Below are positions 22,337 to 34,013 of a stretch of 64,000 nucleotides of DNA, piece by piece. The notes below the pieces were generated by a model, which saw only the letters and a program-made list of their open reading frames with translations, did not search any database and was not told the origin of the DNA. The stretch spans positions 1 through 64,000 of the forward strand of contig OY253675.1 in NCBI GenBank assembly GCA_958009085.1. Direction: 5' to 3'. The DNA is from Protoeuglena noctilucae. Taxonomy: Eukaryota > Chlorophyta > Pedinophyceae > Marsupiomonadales > Marsupiomonadaceae. Both the position numbers and the translations under genes were made by a program. Each line of letters begins with the position of its first letter. The first letter of the stretch is position 1.

Positions 22337-25300
22337 ATGGAGTCCGATAGCGTGCGCGTGTGCATCCGCGTGCGGCCGCAGCTGCCGCGGTGAGTCCTCC
22401 GCGCTGGCCGGTGTCAGCATGTCCCGGCCATCCCCAGCTCGGAACTCGAGCCTCAGAGCAAGCGCAGCCCGCTGGCATCTAAGAATAAACTAAGGGGGCA
22501 CGCGCGAGGGTGTGCGCCGCTCGACATACCCACACGCCCCTCCGCGGCTGCAGAGAGTACAAGCAAGCGACGTGCGTCCAAGTGTTGCCGCCAAACCGCG
22601 TCCGCTGCGAGAACAGGGGCGTGTCTATGGAGAGCAACTTCGACCGTGTGTTTGGGTGAGCAACCGATGCGATTCATGCCCTCAGCGAGGGTTGGAAAAG
22701 CCATCGAGTCCGCACCGATGCACTCTGCCCCTGCCTCGCCACCGTGCCGGTGTCGCTGCACAAGCGGGCCTCGTTGTTAGTTAGATGAGCCAAGTATCTC
22801 ACTTCTCCTGGCCCATCCCCGCCTCGCCTGCATGGTGAACGTCCTCACAATCGGTCCCCTCGCCCGCAGCCCCGACAGTCGCCAGGAGGACATCTTCGAG
22901 GAGGTGTCCCCTTCCGTGGACCGTGCCTTGGAGGGCTACAACTGCACGGTCTTTGCGTATGGGCAGACGGGCACGGGCAAGACGTACACCATCAGCGGGG
23001 CGGACTACGAGCGCGGCCACGACTACCGGTGAGTCAGTGCGGATGCCTGGGGGGTGACTGGAGGGGCAGGGGCGGGGGTGGAAGCGATCCTGACTTGATT
23101 GATTGATTGAGTTACTGGTAGGACCATAGACGGGGTGCTCTGGTGACGGACGGGGTGCACCAATGTCGGTGGTCTCGCAGGTACCTGGCCAGTGCGGCAG
23201 AGAAGGGCCCAGGTTCCTCGGATGACGTGGGTCCCGAGTCGAGTGGTGCCACAGAAGGGGGAGAGGACGAGCTGGCGAGCACCGCGGGGCCAAACGAGGG
23301 AGGGGACCACAACAGGCGAGCGGGCATGGGCGCCTGGGCAAGGCAGGTGCACATGGATGACCGATCAATGTCTTCCATAGCAGAGCAAGGCAGGTGCAGT
23401 AGTGACACTCACTCGTCTTGTTAACACTCACTCGTCTTCCTCTGCTCACATAATTCATACAGCATCCCCCTTATCTCCCCAGCCCCGGCCTGGTCCCCCG
23501 CGTGGCCCTGTCGCTCTTCCAGCGCGCCTCGGCCCTCAGCCGGGGCGGCCGCCGCTCCGTGGCCGTGTTCGCCAGTTACCTGGAGATCTACAACGAGAGG
23601 CTGCACGACCTGCTGGAGCCCTACCGCCCCGATGCCACGCGCTTCCTGGCCGACCGGGAGCGCAAGGCGGGGCTGGCTATAAGGGACCTGCCCAGCACGG
23701 GGCCGTACGTGCCGGGGCTCACCGTGGCGCGCGTGAGGGACGCGGCGGGGCTGCTGAGCCTGGTGAGGGAGGGGAGAGGGGACTGGTTAGTAGTACAAAT
23801 GAGGGGGAGCAGCAAGTGTGGGGGGGGTGTTGAGGGGGGAGATATGAGAGCTGGTGTTGTTGGCTGCTTTTGTTACTTTTACTTAGCATTCGGGTTAGGG
23901 TAGCGCAATGCTGCACCCTCCATGCATCTCAGCCAATCCCACATCTCTCCCTCTTCCCCTCCCCCTTCCCAGGTGCGTCGCGGCAATCGCCACCGGGAGG
24001 TGCATCACACGCAGATGAACCAGCACTCGTCCCGGTCGCACACGCTGCTGCAGCTTAGCATCGAGCAGCGGTGGGACGAGGGGGGCGATGCCGAGGTGGT
24101 GCGGTCCAAGATCAACCTGGTGGACCTGGCGGGGTCAGAGGTGAGTGGAGTAAAGATGTTGTGTTATGCAGCCAGATGGCATGTAGTTGCGGGATTAAAA
24201 CTACGGACCTGGCGGGGTCGAGTTGTGAGTTGTGAGTTGTAAATTCCAATTGCGAGTTGCCACGCTTGGCTCTGACATCCCCCCCCACTCGTCCCCTCCC
24301 CAGCGCTGGGGCGACGGCGGCATGCCCGACGAGCAGGTGGCGGAGATGGCGTCGATCAACCAGAGCCTGGGCGCGCTGGCGTCCGTGGTGGCCGCCCTCA
24401 CCACCAGCGCCCCCTTCGTGCCCTACCGCGACTCCAAGCTCACCCACCTGCTGTCGGACAGCCTGGGGGGCAACTGCCTGACCACGCTCATCGCCACCGT
24501 GTCGCCCGCCGAGGGGGCGTTCCAGGAGACGCTGTCGACGCTGAGGTTCGCGGACAGGGCCAGGGCCATCGTCAACCGAGCGCAGGTGAGAGAGGGGGTG
24601 GGGATGGGGTGTGGAGACATGTAGTGTGGCAGAGGAAGTCGCGGTGATGCGGTGCATCATCACATCACATCAGTCGCCGTTCGCCATAGCTATGCTCAGT
24701 ATGCATCTCGGTGCATGTGACGACGTCCAAGTAATACCTGCCAGGCCAGCCATCGAATCTTGCCGTCGCCTCTGTTCCCCTTTTCGCAGGTCAACGCGGA
24801 GCCGGACCTGGCGGGGCAGGTGGCGGCGCGTGACGCGGAGATCGCGCGGCTGAGGGGTCTGCTGGCGGTGGCGACGGGGGAGGGGGGGGCGAGGGAGGCG
24901 GTGGTGATGGGGGACAGGCTGAGGCAGGCAGAGGTGAGGGGACAGTGATGGCAGTGGTGATGGGGGGCAGGCTGAGGCAGGCAGAGGTGAGGGGGAGTGG
25001 TGATTGTGGTGATGGGGTGGCAACAGGAGATGCTTTGCAATGGATGACAAGGCAGCAGTGTTGCTCAGGCCATTTCTCATATTCAACTATAACCTTATCC
25101 TCCTGTGCCCAGACCCGCATCGCCACCCTCCAGGGAGACGTGGCGGGGCTGCGTGAGGTGCTGGCATCCGAGAGAGCACAGAGGTGGGGACGCAAGGGGA
25201 CATGCATGGTTGTAGCATGCATCATCAGACCACAAACACGCTTTGCAATGTTGCCATGTGACGACACGCATGCTCGTGATATCATATCGTCATCAGACCG

Positions 25301-27833
25301 CGCCCGTGCCTCACGCGTGCTCTTCTTGCGATGCGCTCATCATCACACCATCCATCTCTGCTCTCCCGCAGGCGCCAGTTGGAGGCCATGCTTGCGGACC
25401 GTGAGAGGGAGGTGCTGGTGCTGCAGGACCAGGTCATCAAGATGAGGGGGAAGGCACAGGTGAGACGGGTGGATCATGGCTGGACATGATGGGGGAAGCG
25501 CGTGTGAGCTTGGGCTGTGATTGATTGCACCACCCCACTGCCGCTCCCGCCATCCTGTCAACACCCCTGTCACCACCCCACTTACGACCCCTGTCACCAC
25601 CCTGTCACCACGCGCATCACCACGCTTCACATCTGCCCCTCTCCTCCCCCCCAGTGTGCCGAGCTCCTCCGCCAAGAGGACAGCAGGGACATGGGCAACT
25701 CCAACGCAATCGAGCACGACCGGGCGGCAGGGCCCATGGACCGGGCCATGCGCACCGAGACGTTCGCGCTGCCACAGGCGAGGGGCGTTGCTGCGCATGA
25801 TGGACGTCACCGCATTCAAAGCCACTAGCCCTTCTGTCCAATGCCGCCCACAGGTCGCTATCAACATGCCACCTCTTTGGCTGTTGCTCATCTCCCTTAC
25901 GCCCCACCGCATCTGCATGTAACTGTCACCCTCCCTCCCCCACCCGCAGCTCTCGTCGCGCCCCCCCGGCGACGCCAGCCCCTCCCGCAGCCACGGCCGC
26001 CATCCCTGGGACCCATCCACAGCCACGGCCACACATACAGGGGCACAGTCGACTGGGCCATCCCTCGCGGCATCGGAGGCACAAGCGAGGGCGGCAGCAC
26101 AGGGCCAGTCACAGGGGCAGCAACAGGGGCAGGGGCAGGGGCAGTGGCAGTCGCAGGGTATGCCGCCTGGCTGGGCCCCGCATGGAGGGCCGCAGCAAGG
26201 AGGGCCGCGGGGCCCAGGGCCGTACGGAGCACCGCAGTACCCGCAAGGGCAGCATCAGCCACAGCAGTACCCTCCGGGGCAGCACTCAGGCGCTTACATG
26301 CAAGGCCCTCAGATGCAAGGCCCTCAGATGCAGGGGCCAGGGCCGTACCCCCCGGGTGGCCCTCGTGCCCCGCAGCCGGGAATGCAAGGCCTCCCGCAGC
26401 AGCAGCAGCAGTGGGCAAGTCACCCGAATGCGGCGGCTGTGCCCCCCGTCCCTCGCGACGCCTGGGCCGGCAGCCCGTCACGCCCACCGCAGCCACAGGC
26501 GAGGCGATGCAGTCGGCTAACTGGCAGCGGGTGTTCTTAGCATAGCGTCGGCAGTGAGAATATTGCATCGATTCCAACGCCTGCTGCCCTGCTAGTAATC
26601 TTATGTTCATTTCCTCATCCACTTGCAGACCCACGGCTTTGTTGCAACGAGCGCATCCCAGTCGGCCCCACCCCCGGCCGTGGCCGTCCGCGCCCACCCG
26701 GCAGCCCCGGCAGCGCTCGGCGGCCCAGCTCCCGTCGTCACAAGCGAGGCGCACGCAGTGGGGGCCGGGGGCACTGCGCAGGGATGGGGTGCGCCGGTGG
26801 GTGGCAGGAGCACGCTGGGATTGGCGGGGGCAGGAGCAGGCACGGCGAGGGGTGTACCTTCGATGGATGCGGAGGCAGTCGCGTCACCCGCACCCACGAC
26901 TGGCCCCACCTCTCTGCCCACGGCGTTCGGGCGGTCGTCCATCGTCGGGACAGGCGAGGGGGACTCATGGGCAGAAAGGATGACATCAGTCAGTTTCACA
27001 TTGAGTGGCTGTGCATGTCTCTGTTAGACAGCTGCACCATGCATGGCCGACCTGTGCACCCGTCGATTCACCTCCCTTGCTCGCTCCCCTCGCCAACATT
27101 TGCATCATTCCCAGTCACCCTCTTTCTCCTTTCCCCGCAGCGTCCTCCACCCCCCGCTACAACCTCAACGCCCTCATCCAGGCGCGGTTGGGGGACGGAG
27201 CAGAGGGGCGTTCGGACGTGGCAGACGCGCTCCTCAGATCCGCCAAGGCGAGCATGCCAGTGCACTCACCAAGCGCCGTGCACAGGACTGCACAGTTGAT
27301 GGATATAACGAGCCTGTTAGGGAGCCAGTCAGTCACTCCCCAGGCAACTCAATCTCTCCCGTGCAGCAGTCTGTGACCGTGCCATGCCTCGCTCCTCCCC
27401 GCAGCCCGCCGCCCCCACCCCCCTCCGTCCCACCGCGCCCCTCCCCGCCCTCGCCACGCATCCCCGCACCGCCGGCGGCTCAGGGGTCGCCGCCCCTCCC
27501 GGCAGTGCCCTCGACCTGGCCTACAAGATGGGATTCGGGGGACTGGGCAACTCGCACGCAGCCTCCCACGGCCCCTCCAGCGCCCCGGGCCGCGCCGCCA
27601 TCACCGCCGGTGCGGGTGTCGGTGCGGGGGGTGGCGCGTCGTTTGGTCGGTCTTCGCTGGGCGCCGCGGCATCGCCTGTGCGGGGTGCAAAGGCCGGAAA
27701 GCGCTCTCAGGGCGGGGGTGTGGCTGCCGGGGCGTCGTTCGGTGCCGGTTCTTGGGCGTACATCCTCGGCCCCCGCGCCAGCTCTGTGGTGGCGCAGCAG
27801 ATGGCAAGACGTGGGGCGGGACTCAACGCGTGA
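22337..27833 (+). CDS. Kinesin with N-terminal motor and Gln/Pro/Gly-rich tail
   Basis: Fifteen exons: 22337-22389, 22554-22655, 22870-23028, 23181-23315, 23483-23762, 23973-24140, 24304-24585, 24790-24933, 25113-25183, 25372-25459, 25655-25777, 25950-26498, 26629-26953, 27141-27247, 27405-27833, giving 1,004 residues. A complete motor domain is visible: [11 protein letters not shown]-loop GQTGTGKT, switch I NQHSSRSH, switch [10 protein letters not shown] and [18 protein letters not shown]. After the P-loop helix comes an acidic, Gly/Ser-rich insert of about 40 residues. A short coiled coil (exons 8-10) leads to a long disordered tail rich in Gln, Pro, Gly and Ala, with repeats like MQGPQ in exon 12. 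The class is not certain. Five introns have GC donors (23316, 25778, 26499, 26954, 27248). Confidence 0.88.
24119..24229 (+). repeat. Exon-edge echo: kinesin exon 6 donor
   Basis: GGACCTGGCGGGGTC, encoding part of switch II, and the GTGAG donor recur at 24203-24229, about 85 bases into the intron. Confidence 0.8.
24908..24990 (+). repeat. Exon-edge echo: kinesin exon 8 donor
   Basis: The exon end CAGGCTGAGGCAGGCAGAG with GTGAGG is repeated almost exactly about 52 bases downstream, giving a second donor of equal strength. Confidence 0.85.
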
Positions 27834-28233
27834 CCATGTGATCGAGATTGCTTGGTGAAACGATGGAGCAATGATTTATGCTGTCTTCAATGCGATCAGT
27901 GGCAGGCATAGCGGAGCGCACTGCTCCTTATCCATGCATAGCTCTCTATGACTAGCGAAACACCGATCGTAGTGGTTCAAGCTACTCTCAGATGGGATCT
28001 CCTCAAGGAAGCCCCAGCTACTCTATGGTCGCGTGCCACGCGCACCTCCCCCATCCCACGTATCTCTCCCCACTTAGCCACCTCGTGGCCCAACATAGCT
28101 CATCTACGTCGCATCCACCCGACCCCACACAGCTCTTCCCACTCCCACCCACCCCAGCCACTCTACATGGTCTCATCTACATCCACCCAGCAACCCCCAC
28201 AGCTCGTCCCACTCCCCACCCACCCAAGCCACC
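27834..28233. other. Intergenic, convergent kinesin/HDEL protein
   Basis: About 400 bases, lower in GC than the genes. From 28134 a block rich in CCACCCA and CTCGTCCCACTCC is repeated once, about 65 bases on, running into the 3' end of the minus-strand gene. Confidence 0.55.
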
Positions 28234-28976
28234 CTACAGCTCGTCGTGGGTGGATATGGCGGCTGTGGCTGCCATCCTGGCATAGTAGTCGCGGTAGTGC
28301 CTGGCCACGGGGCTCTGCACCCACCCGGCCCGCAGCAGGAAGGTGGCGACATAGACCAACAACAAGAGGGCCAGCACGCCCCCAGATATGACGGCCAGTT
28401 CCACCTTCTCTGTCCGATCAAGGGCGTCAGAAACAGGGTCGCGGGCACCCATGGCGGCGTCGTCGCGCTTGGGCGCAGGGGCCGACGCCGGGGTGCGGGA
28501 GACGAGGGAGGCGCGGCCGGGGCGGTCAAAGGCAGCGCCAGTGCCGGTGCCAGTGCCAGTGGCGGTGGTGGACGCCGCACTGCCGGCCGCGTCGGAGGGG
28601 GTGGCGGCGCCGCTGCCCTGGGAGGAACGGCCCAGCCAGCGCTCGCGGGCCAGGGAGGAGCCGGCGGAGGAGGTGCCGCTCCGGAAACTGCGGGGAAGAC
28701 GATGGTCTACACATATGAGGGGTGGCATTGATGGGCAGCACTGGAGGGCTCAGTCGCCGCGCAGCCGGCCCTCCAAGCGTCCCGGTGCCCATGTGTCCTA
28801 TCCTGACATGCCAATGTGTCATTCCGACCCTCCGATACTCGCCCTGAGGTAGTGGCGGTGCCGGTCGCGGTGCCCTGGGGCGAGCGACGCACGGAAGTGA
28901 TGAGAGGCGCGCCCGTGATGCCCGCCAGGCGCTGCCCGGCGACGGACGAATCCACGACGTACGCATCCCGGCGCAT
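28234..28976 (-). CDS. Single-pass membrane protein with C-terminal HDEL
   Basis: Two exons, 28843-28976 and 28234-28687, joined through a GC donor (phase 2), give 195 residues. There is no N-terminal signal peptide. A low-complexity Thr/Gly/Ala stretch is followed by one strong membrane segment (VELAVISGGVLALLLLVYVA) and a tail of about 36 residues ending HDEL. HDEL at the C terminus is a recognised ER-retrieval signal, so the tail would face the ER lumen and the N terminus the cytosol (type II). I do not recognise a family, and the function is unknown. Confidence 0.65.
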
Positions 28977-29692
28977 CCTGTGGCACAGAGCGCTTTGTGT
29001 CGTCGCGCGAACACGTGAAACATTGCAATGCGCGTCTTCGTTCTCGTGCGCGACAGTGTCGGGATTTCGAAGCTCGCGGGATGAGGATTTGTAGTGACGC
29101 AACACGCATCGCTGAGGATTTACAGGAAGCGGCGTCGGGGCACGCGGGTCACCTGTCTCGCATCCCCGGCGGAGTGCGGCTTCGTTTCGGGTTCACGGGC
29201 GGCTTGCCGGCGAGCCGGACGCCGCCCGTGAACTCATCTCCCTCCTCCATTGCTTCCACCGTCCGGCAACGAGCGGAGCCCGGGCCCGGCGATGCCGACA
29301 CTCGCGCAGCACTCCCTCGCTGTGGCTTTGTGAAGTTGAATGGCACGGACTGCCTTAGTTCGACCTGCCTCACAGAGCTGGCGGGGACGGTTTGCGCCAT
29401 CGTGGCGTCACGGTCCTGCTGCGGCAAGACGGAGGGATGGGTCAGACCCTGATGCCAGGCGCCGCTGGTGTCCTCTTCAGCGTGTGGCGCACCGCGTGCA
29501 TCGCATTCGCTCACATAGGTCTCTGCGGCACCCTTGGAAACACGATCAAAGCTTGCATTTGCCGGGAGAGCGCGAGCGTGCGTATTGCTTGAGTGACTGG
29601 CGTGGCCCCGCAGTATAACAGCGCGCTTGCCGCGTGTGCAAGTCGAGAGCTGAGCGAAGTCAGCTTGTGCGTCGTCGGGAAGCCGCGCCGTC
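28977..29692. other. Intergenic, divergent HDEL protein/HSP70-like promoters
   Basis: About 715 bases. No coding exon or RNA gene recognised. It likely holds both promoters and 5' UTRs. Confidence 0.5.
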
Positions 29693-32600
29693 ATGTCGGG
29701 GCCGGCGCAAACGCCCATCTCCACATCAGGGTTCGCGCCCGCCGGCGCGTCCCGGGGACGTCTTCTCGTCTCTCCCCGCCCTCACGCCGGCAATTTCTCT
29801 CGACGTTGCGTGTGTCTGCGAGCCAAGCGGCGCGAGACAGTGGCCGGGATAGGTGAGCCAGCCAGGCGTGCCGTGCATGAGCCTGCGACCGCGACCCGCT
29901 TCGCCGGAACGCTTTGTGATTGCTCACCACAGACCTGGGGACGACGAACTCGGCGGTGGCCGTCGTGGAGGACGGAGAGCCAGGTGTGACGGGCGCAGCC
30001 GCCCTGCCGCACACTGCCTCCACGATGCCATCCCATGCCCCATCCCATCGCCGCCCTCTCTGCTCTCCACCGCCCGCAGCCATCGTCCCCGACGCCTCCG
30101 GGCGTCTGTTGGTGCCCTCGGTGGTGGCGCTGACGGCGGATGGCGACACGCTGGTGGGGTGGCCGGCCCGCAAGCACGCAGCGACTGACCCACGGAACAC
30201 CTTCCACTCCGTCAAGAGGCAAGGGGTGATGGATGATGTGGCTGCATGATATACACGTCACAATTACATTGGAGGATTCTCATCACGCTGGGTGCTGGAG
30301 GCCTGCACCCACACATGGCCCATGCCAGCCCAGCTAGCACCTGTGGCACATCTTGCCATCTGCTTCCAACCCCGTCCCATCAGTCGTAGACACAAATCCC
30401 TCACACGTTCCCCCCAGGTTCATCGGCAAGCCCCTGAGCGAGTGTGGTGAGGACCAGGCAGCGGTGGCGTTCGCGTTGAGGAGCGACGAGGACGGCACGG
30501 TCATGCTGGCAAGCGACCGGGTGCCAGAAGGGAGGCTATACCCGGAGGAGGTGTCGGGGGCGGTGCTGAGTCAGCTGCTGGACCAGGCGAGGGGCGCATG
30601 GGACAGCAGGGCACCCCATGCAAGGGTTACTCAGCTGAGGGCCATGCGTGGCAGCAGGGAGGCCATCGCATCGCTCGCACTCCGCAACACCTCTTATCAT
30701 CTCTCTCCGTCACCCACCGTGTCTACTTTAGTAGCTAGCACACATGTGAGCTCTCTTCATATGCGCATGCTACCCTACCCACCCCCGCAGGTGGCGGACG
30801 CGTACGGCGACCGACCCACCAAGGCAGTGGTGGGCGTGCCAGCCTACTTCTCCGAAGCGCAGCGGGAGGCGACGCTGCAAGCGGGCATGTGCGCGGGGCT
30901 GGAGGTGGTGCGACTGATCCACGAGCCCGTCGCTGCTGCGTTGGCGTATGGCGTGGACCTGAAAGAGGACCGCACCGTGCTGGTGTTCGATTTGGGTGGC
31001 GGCACCTATGACGTGTCTATCCTGGAAGTGGGAAATGGGGTCGTGGAGGTGCTGGCGACCGGGGGCGACCCTCACCTGGGCGGTGATGACTTTGACGCGG
31101 CGATTGCGCGGTGGCTGGGCGACGAGCACCTGAGGCCGCGGGGGGTGGACCCGGGGGACCCCGCGGTGGCGTCGGGGCTGCGGGCGGTGGCGGAGGCGGC
31201 CAAGGTGCGGCTGTCTTCGGTGGAGCGGGTGGCCGTGGCCATGCCGCTGCCGGGGGGCGGGAGGGCCGAGGCGGTCGTGACGAGGCAGAAGGTGGAGGAG
31301 TTGTGCGGGGAGCTGTTCCGGTGAGTCAGCGGGAGGGGGAAAGAGGCGTGGGATGTGTGTGGGGAACTATTTGTGTTGATGAGGGGCAGAGGGGTGGGAT
31401 GTGGTGCGGGGAGCTGTGTTGGTGAGACGCGATGCAGAGAGAGCGGTGGGGAGCGTGCAGCGCAGCTGTGTTTGTGCATCGAGCATTGTCATGCCTCCCT
31501 CAGCCGTTGCCCCTCTCGTGTCCTCAGCCGCGCTCGGCTCCCTTTGGACCAGTGCTGCTGGCAGGCGGGGGTGGACCTGGGATCGTCGACCATGGAGGGG
31601 GAGTACAGGGGAGGGAAGCTGGTGAAAGTGGGGGAGGGGCAGGTGGGTGCGAGGGGTGGTTGCAGGATGGGTGGGATGGAGAGGTGTGAGGAGAGGCTTG
31701 GTTAGTTTTGAGTGCGCAAGTGCGGCAGGTGTCATGGATGGGACAGAGCTGACTGGGTGTATGGGTGGGGCGTGTGCCTATTATGATAACCAGCGCGTGT
31801 GCTTCACGCCTCGTGTGTGTCGTCTGCAGGGGGCCGTCAGGTCATCCTCCGCTGCCCGCAAGCGCTCCCCTGACAAGGGCGACGGGACGCGCCGGCAGCC
31901 GCTGAGCGAGGTGCTGCTGGTGGGGGGCGCCACGCGCATGCCGGCCGTGAGGCGGTTCGTGCGCAACATGACGGGGGTGGAGCCCAGGTGAGACGAAGAA
32001 GAGGCGTCGCATGATGTGGGGGGACGCATTGCATGGAGTGGGATGATGTAGCATGGGATGGGGTGACGAATTGCATATGGTGGGATGATACAGGTCAGAC
32101 CTCTATCAAAGATGCGTTACCGCGTGCCTGCCCTGCCACTCCACACCTCGGCCGACTGCGTGCATTCCTGGCACGCGTGCTGTCCCGTCGCTCCCATCCA
32201 ACCCCATCCTCGCTCGTCGCCCGTCCCACCGACGTCCTAGTCTCTGGCCATTATCTGGACATACGCCATCCAATCATCCCCCTTCCTGGTCACCAGGGAG
32301 TCTGCCGTGCATTACTTACTATTAAGTCATCCATTCATCCCCTGTTTCTCGTGCATTGCTTACTGATACTCATCCATTTCTCCCCTGTTCCTCGCCACCA
32401 GGGAGTCTGCCGTGGACCCGGACCTGGCGGTGGCGCTGGGTGCGGCGGTGCAGGCGGGCATCTACCAGGGGGAGGTGGCGGGACTGATGGTGATCGATCC
32501 GTGGAAGGCGGCGCTGATGCGGGCGTTCGCGGCGAGGGCGCTGGAGAGGGGGGAGGTGGACCCGGCGGCAGTGGGGGTGGAGGTGGGGGAAGAGGATGTG

Positions 32601-32762
32601 GGGGATGAGGTGGGGGAGGAGGGTGAGGGGGATGAGGATGGGGACGACAGGGAGCGGGAGGTGGGGGAGGGAGAGGTGGGTGATGCTTGGAGTGACGATG
32701 AGTCCGATGGGGAGGTGGCGGGGGGGAGGAGCACGATAGAGAGGGCGGGGCGCGGTGGGTGA
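29693..32762 (+). CDS. HSP70-type ATPase-domain protein without substrate-binding domain
   Basis: Eight exons: 29693-29852, 29933-29983, 30080-30218, 30418-30586, 30791-31320, 31528-31642, 31830-31987, 32402-32762, giving 560 residues. The first 53 residues are Ser/Arg/Pro-rich and look like an organelle leader. The ATPase domain has the phosphate loops [12 protein letters not shown] and [12 protein letters not shown], the FIGKPLSE block and the adenosine motif [15 protein letters not shown] Ser/Arg/Lys insert of about 35 residues precedes the last motif. After [14 protein letters not shown] the usual hydrophobic linker and substrate-binding domain are absent; the protein ends in about 70 mostly acidic Asp/Glu/Gly/Val residues. 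HSPA13-type proteins also lack this domain. Introns 3 and 4 have GC donors (30219, 30587). Confidence 0.82.
31296..31429 (+). repeat. Exon-edge echoes: HSP70-like exon 5 donor
   Basis: The exon end TGCGGGGAGCTGTTCCG with GTGAG is echoed at about 31354-31382 (decayed) and 31400-31429 (close, GCGGGGAGCTGTGTTG then GTGAGA). Confidence 0.75.
32290..32417 (+). repeat. Exon-edge echo: HSP70-like exon 8 acceptor
   Basis: CACCAGGGAGTCTGCCGTG, spanning the acceptor and first codons of exon 8, also occurs about 105 bases upstream inside intron 7. Confidence 0.85.
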
Positions 32763-33578
32763 CGAGGGCGAGAGTGGGATACGCGCAGGGGGAGTTAAAT
32801 TGTTTAACTTGCATTTGGGAACGGAAGGCCGTGGGATGGTGCGAAGCTGGCACCATCAGCCCCGCTCCGTCCCCGTGGGATCCCGCAAGAGCCAGGCGCG
32901 GGCACCGGCTGCCCGACAGCAACGCTGCTGACGACCGGCTGCGGACGACTCCCGCACCGCCGCGGCCGCACGGACCACCGGCCAGCCCATCGACGGGGCT
33001 CGGCTCGCAAACAAGCAAGCGAGGACACGCCACGTGCTGTCGGCTGCCTGCGCGTCGCTTGCCGCTCGTCGGGTGCAGAGATACTGTCGGAAACACTCGG
33101 CGACGGATGGCCCGGCCGACGCGCGCATCGACGCAGACGCCGACAGCAGCGGGGCAATCGCAGGCCTGGCGCGCAACCGACACGGGGCCTCCCCCGCGCG
33201 GCCCGGGCACCGACCGCGGGGCTCGGGTCCGGCGCAGCACACATCTCGCGACTCGTTTGATGCGAGCCTGAGCCATCGGTCGCGAGCGCGCGTGCGGAGT
33301 GAGCCGGAACCGAGGCTGGTCACGCAGTGCAGAGCTTGAGGCATCGTCTGCGTCCGCGCCGCATCGTTCCGGGGCCGAGGGGGCCGTGCGCAGGACGCGT
33401 GAGTGGAGCATGCAGCTGTTTGGCAGGACGGGGCCGGACGGGAGGCCTCCGACGCCGCGCCTGCGCTGGTTGGATGCAACGCATGCGTGGGCAGCCACGA
33501 CGGTGCGCGGCGGGCGTGTCCGCAGACGAGGCGGCGATCCCGGGTGGTGGAGACGCTGAGCAATCGTCGGAGCCCACT
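32763..33578. other. Intergenic, GC-rich, no recognised gene
   Basis: About 815 bases. Long open frames exist on both strands, but none has a family motif, exon structure or clear start. I treat them as a by-product of high GC. Confidence 0.45.
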
Positions 33579-34013
33579 ATGAGGGGTCCGCGCGTGGGTG
33601 AGGCGCTGCAGCCAGGCCGTCGCGCTGTTGCATTGCTTGGGCTGGGTCGTGCGGGCACCTTGCGTGGGCCGTTGGTTTGCGCAGGGTGGGGCGACCTGCC
33701 CGGGGAGATGCATCGCGAGATCCTGCGGCTGGTGCCGCTGCGCGATGCGACGGCGGCGCGGGCGGTGTCGCGGGAGATGCGCGAGCAGGTGGACGAGGTG
33801 TGGAGGGCGTGGGGCATCCGGGCCACGGCGGAGGACATGAGGGGGGAAATTTTCGATTATTTCAGCTGTTCAACGGAGGACCACGAGCTTCTATATGACC
33901 CGCTGGTGGTGTACGCAATTGAGGGGTCCCATGCGCACCACCTGGCAAGCCTAGGGCTGTGGTGGCTGCCGGTGCTGGTGGCGGAGGGGCCGGGCATCCA
34001 CGGCACGTCATAG
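33579..34013 (+). CDS. F-box-like N-terminal part of an ankyrin protein, ends at TAG
   Basis: An ATG at 33579 opens a frame of 144 residues. GDLPGEMHREILRLVPLRDA followed by TAARAVSREMREQVDEVW resembles an F-box (leucine-rich three-helix motif). The frame ends at TAG 34011-34013, and the same frame continues as ankyrin repeats. F-box plus ankyrin repeats is a known substrate-receptor layout for SCF ubiquitin ligases, so the two parts are probably one gene. Alternatives are two genes, a nonsense mutation, a base error, or a 72-base intron (33972-34043) with a weak donor. Confidence 0.55.
   Translation: MRGPRVGEALQPGRRAVALLGLGRAGTLRGPLVCAGWGDLPGEMHREILRLVPLRDATAARAVSREMREQVDEVWRAWGIRATAEDMRGEIFDYFSCSTEDHELLYDPLVVYAIEGSHAHHLASLGLWWLPVLVAEGPGIHGTS

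Noticed and set aside
29950-30240. Alternative that 29693-29852 is a separate small gene
   Set aside because: Its phase-1 donor joins exactly to the DLGTTNS exon, making it the leader of the HSP70-like protein.
32335-33498. 387-codon minus-strand frame
   Set aside because: It overlaps HSP70-like exon 8 and GC-rich intergenic DNA, has no motif, and is Pro/Ser-rich low-complexity sequence.
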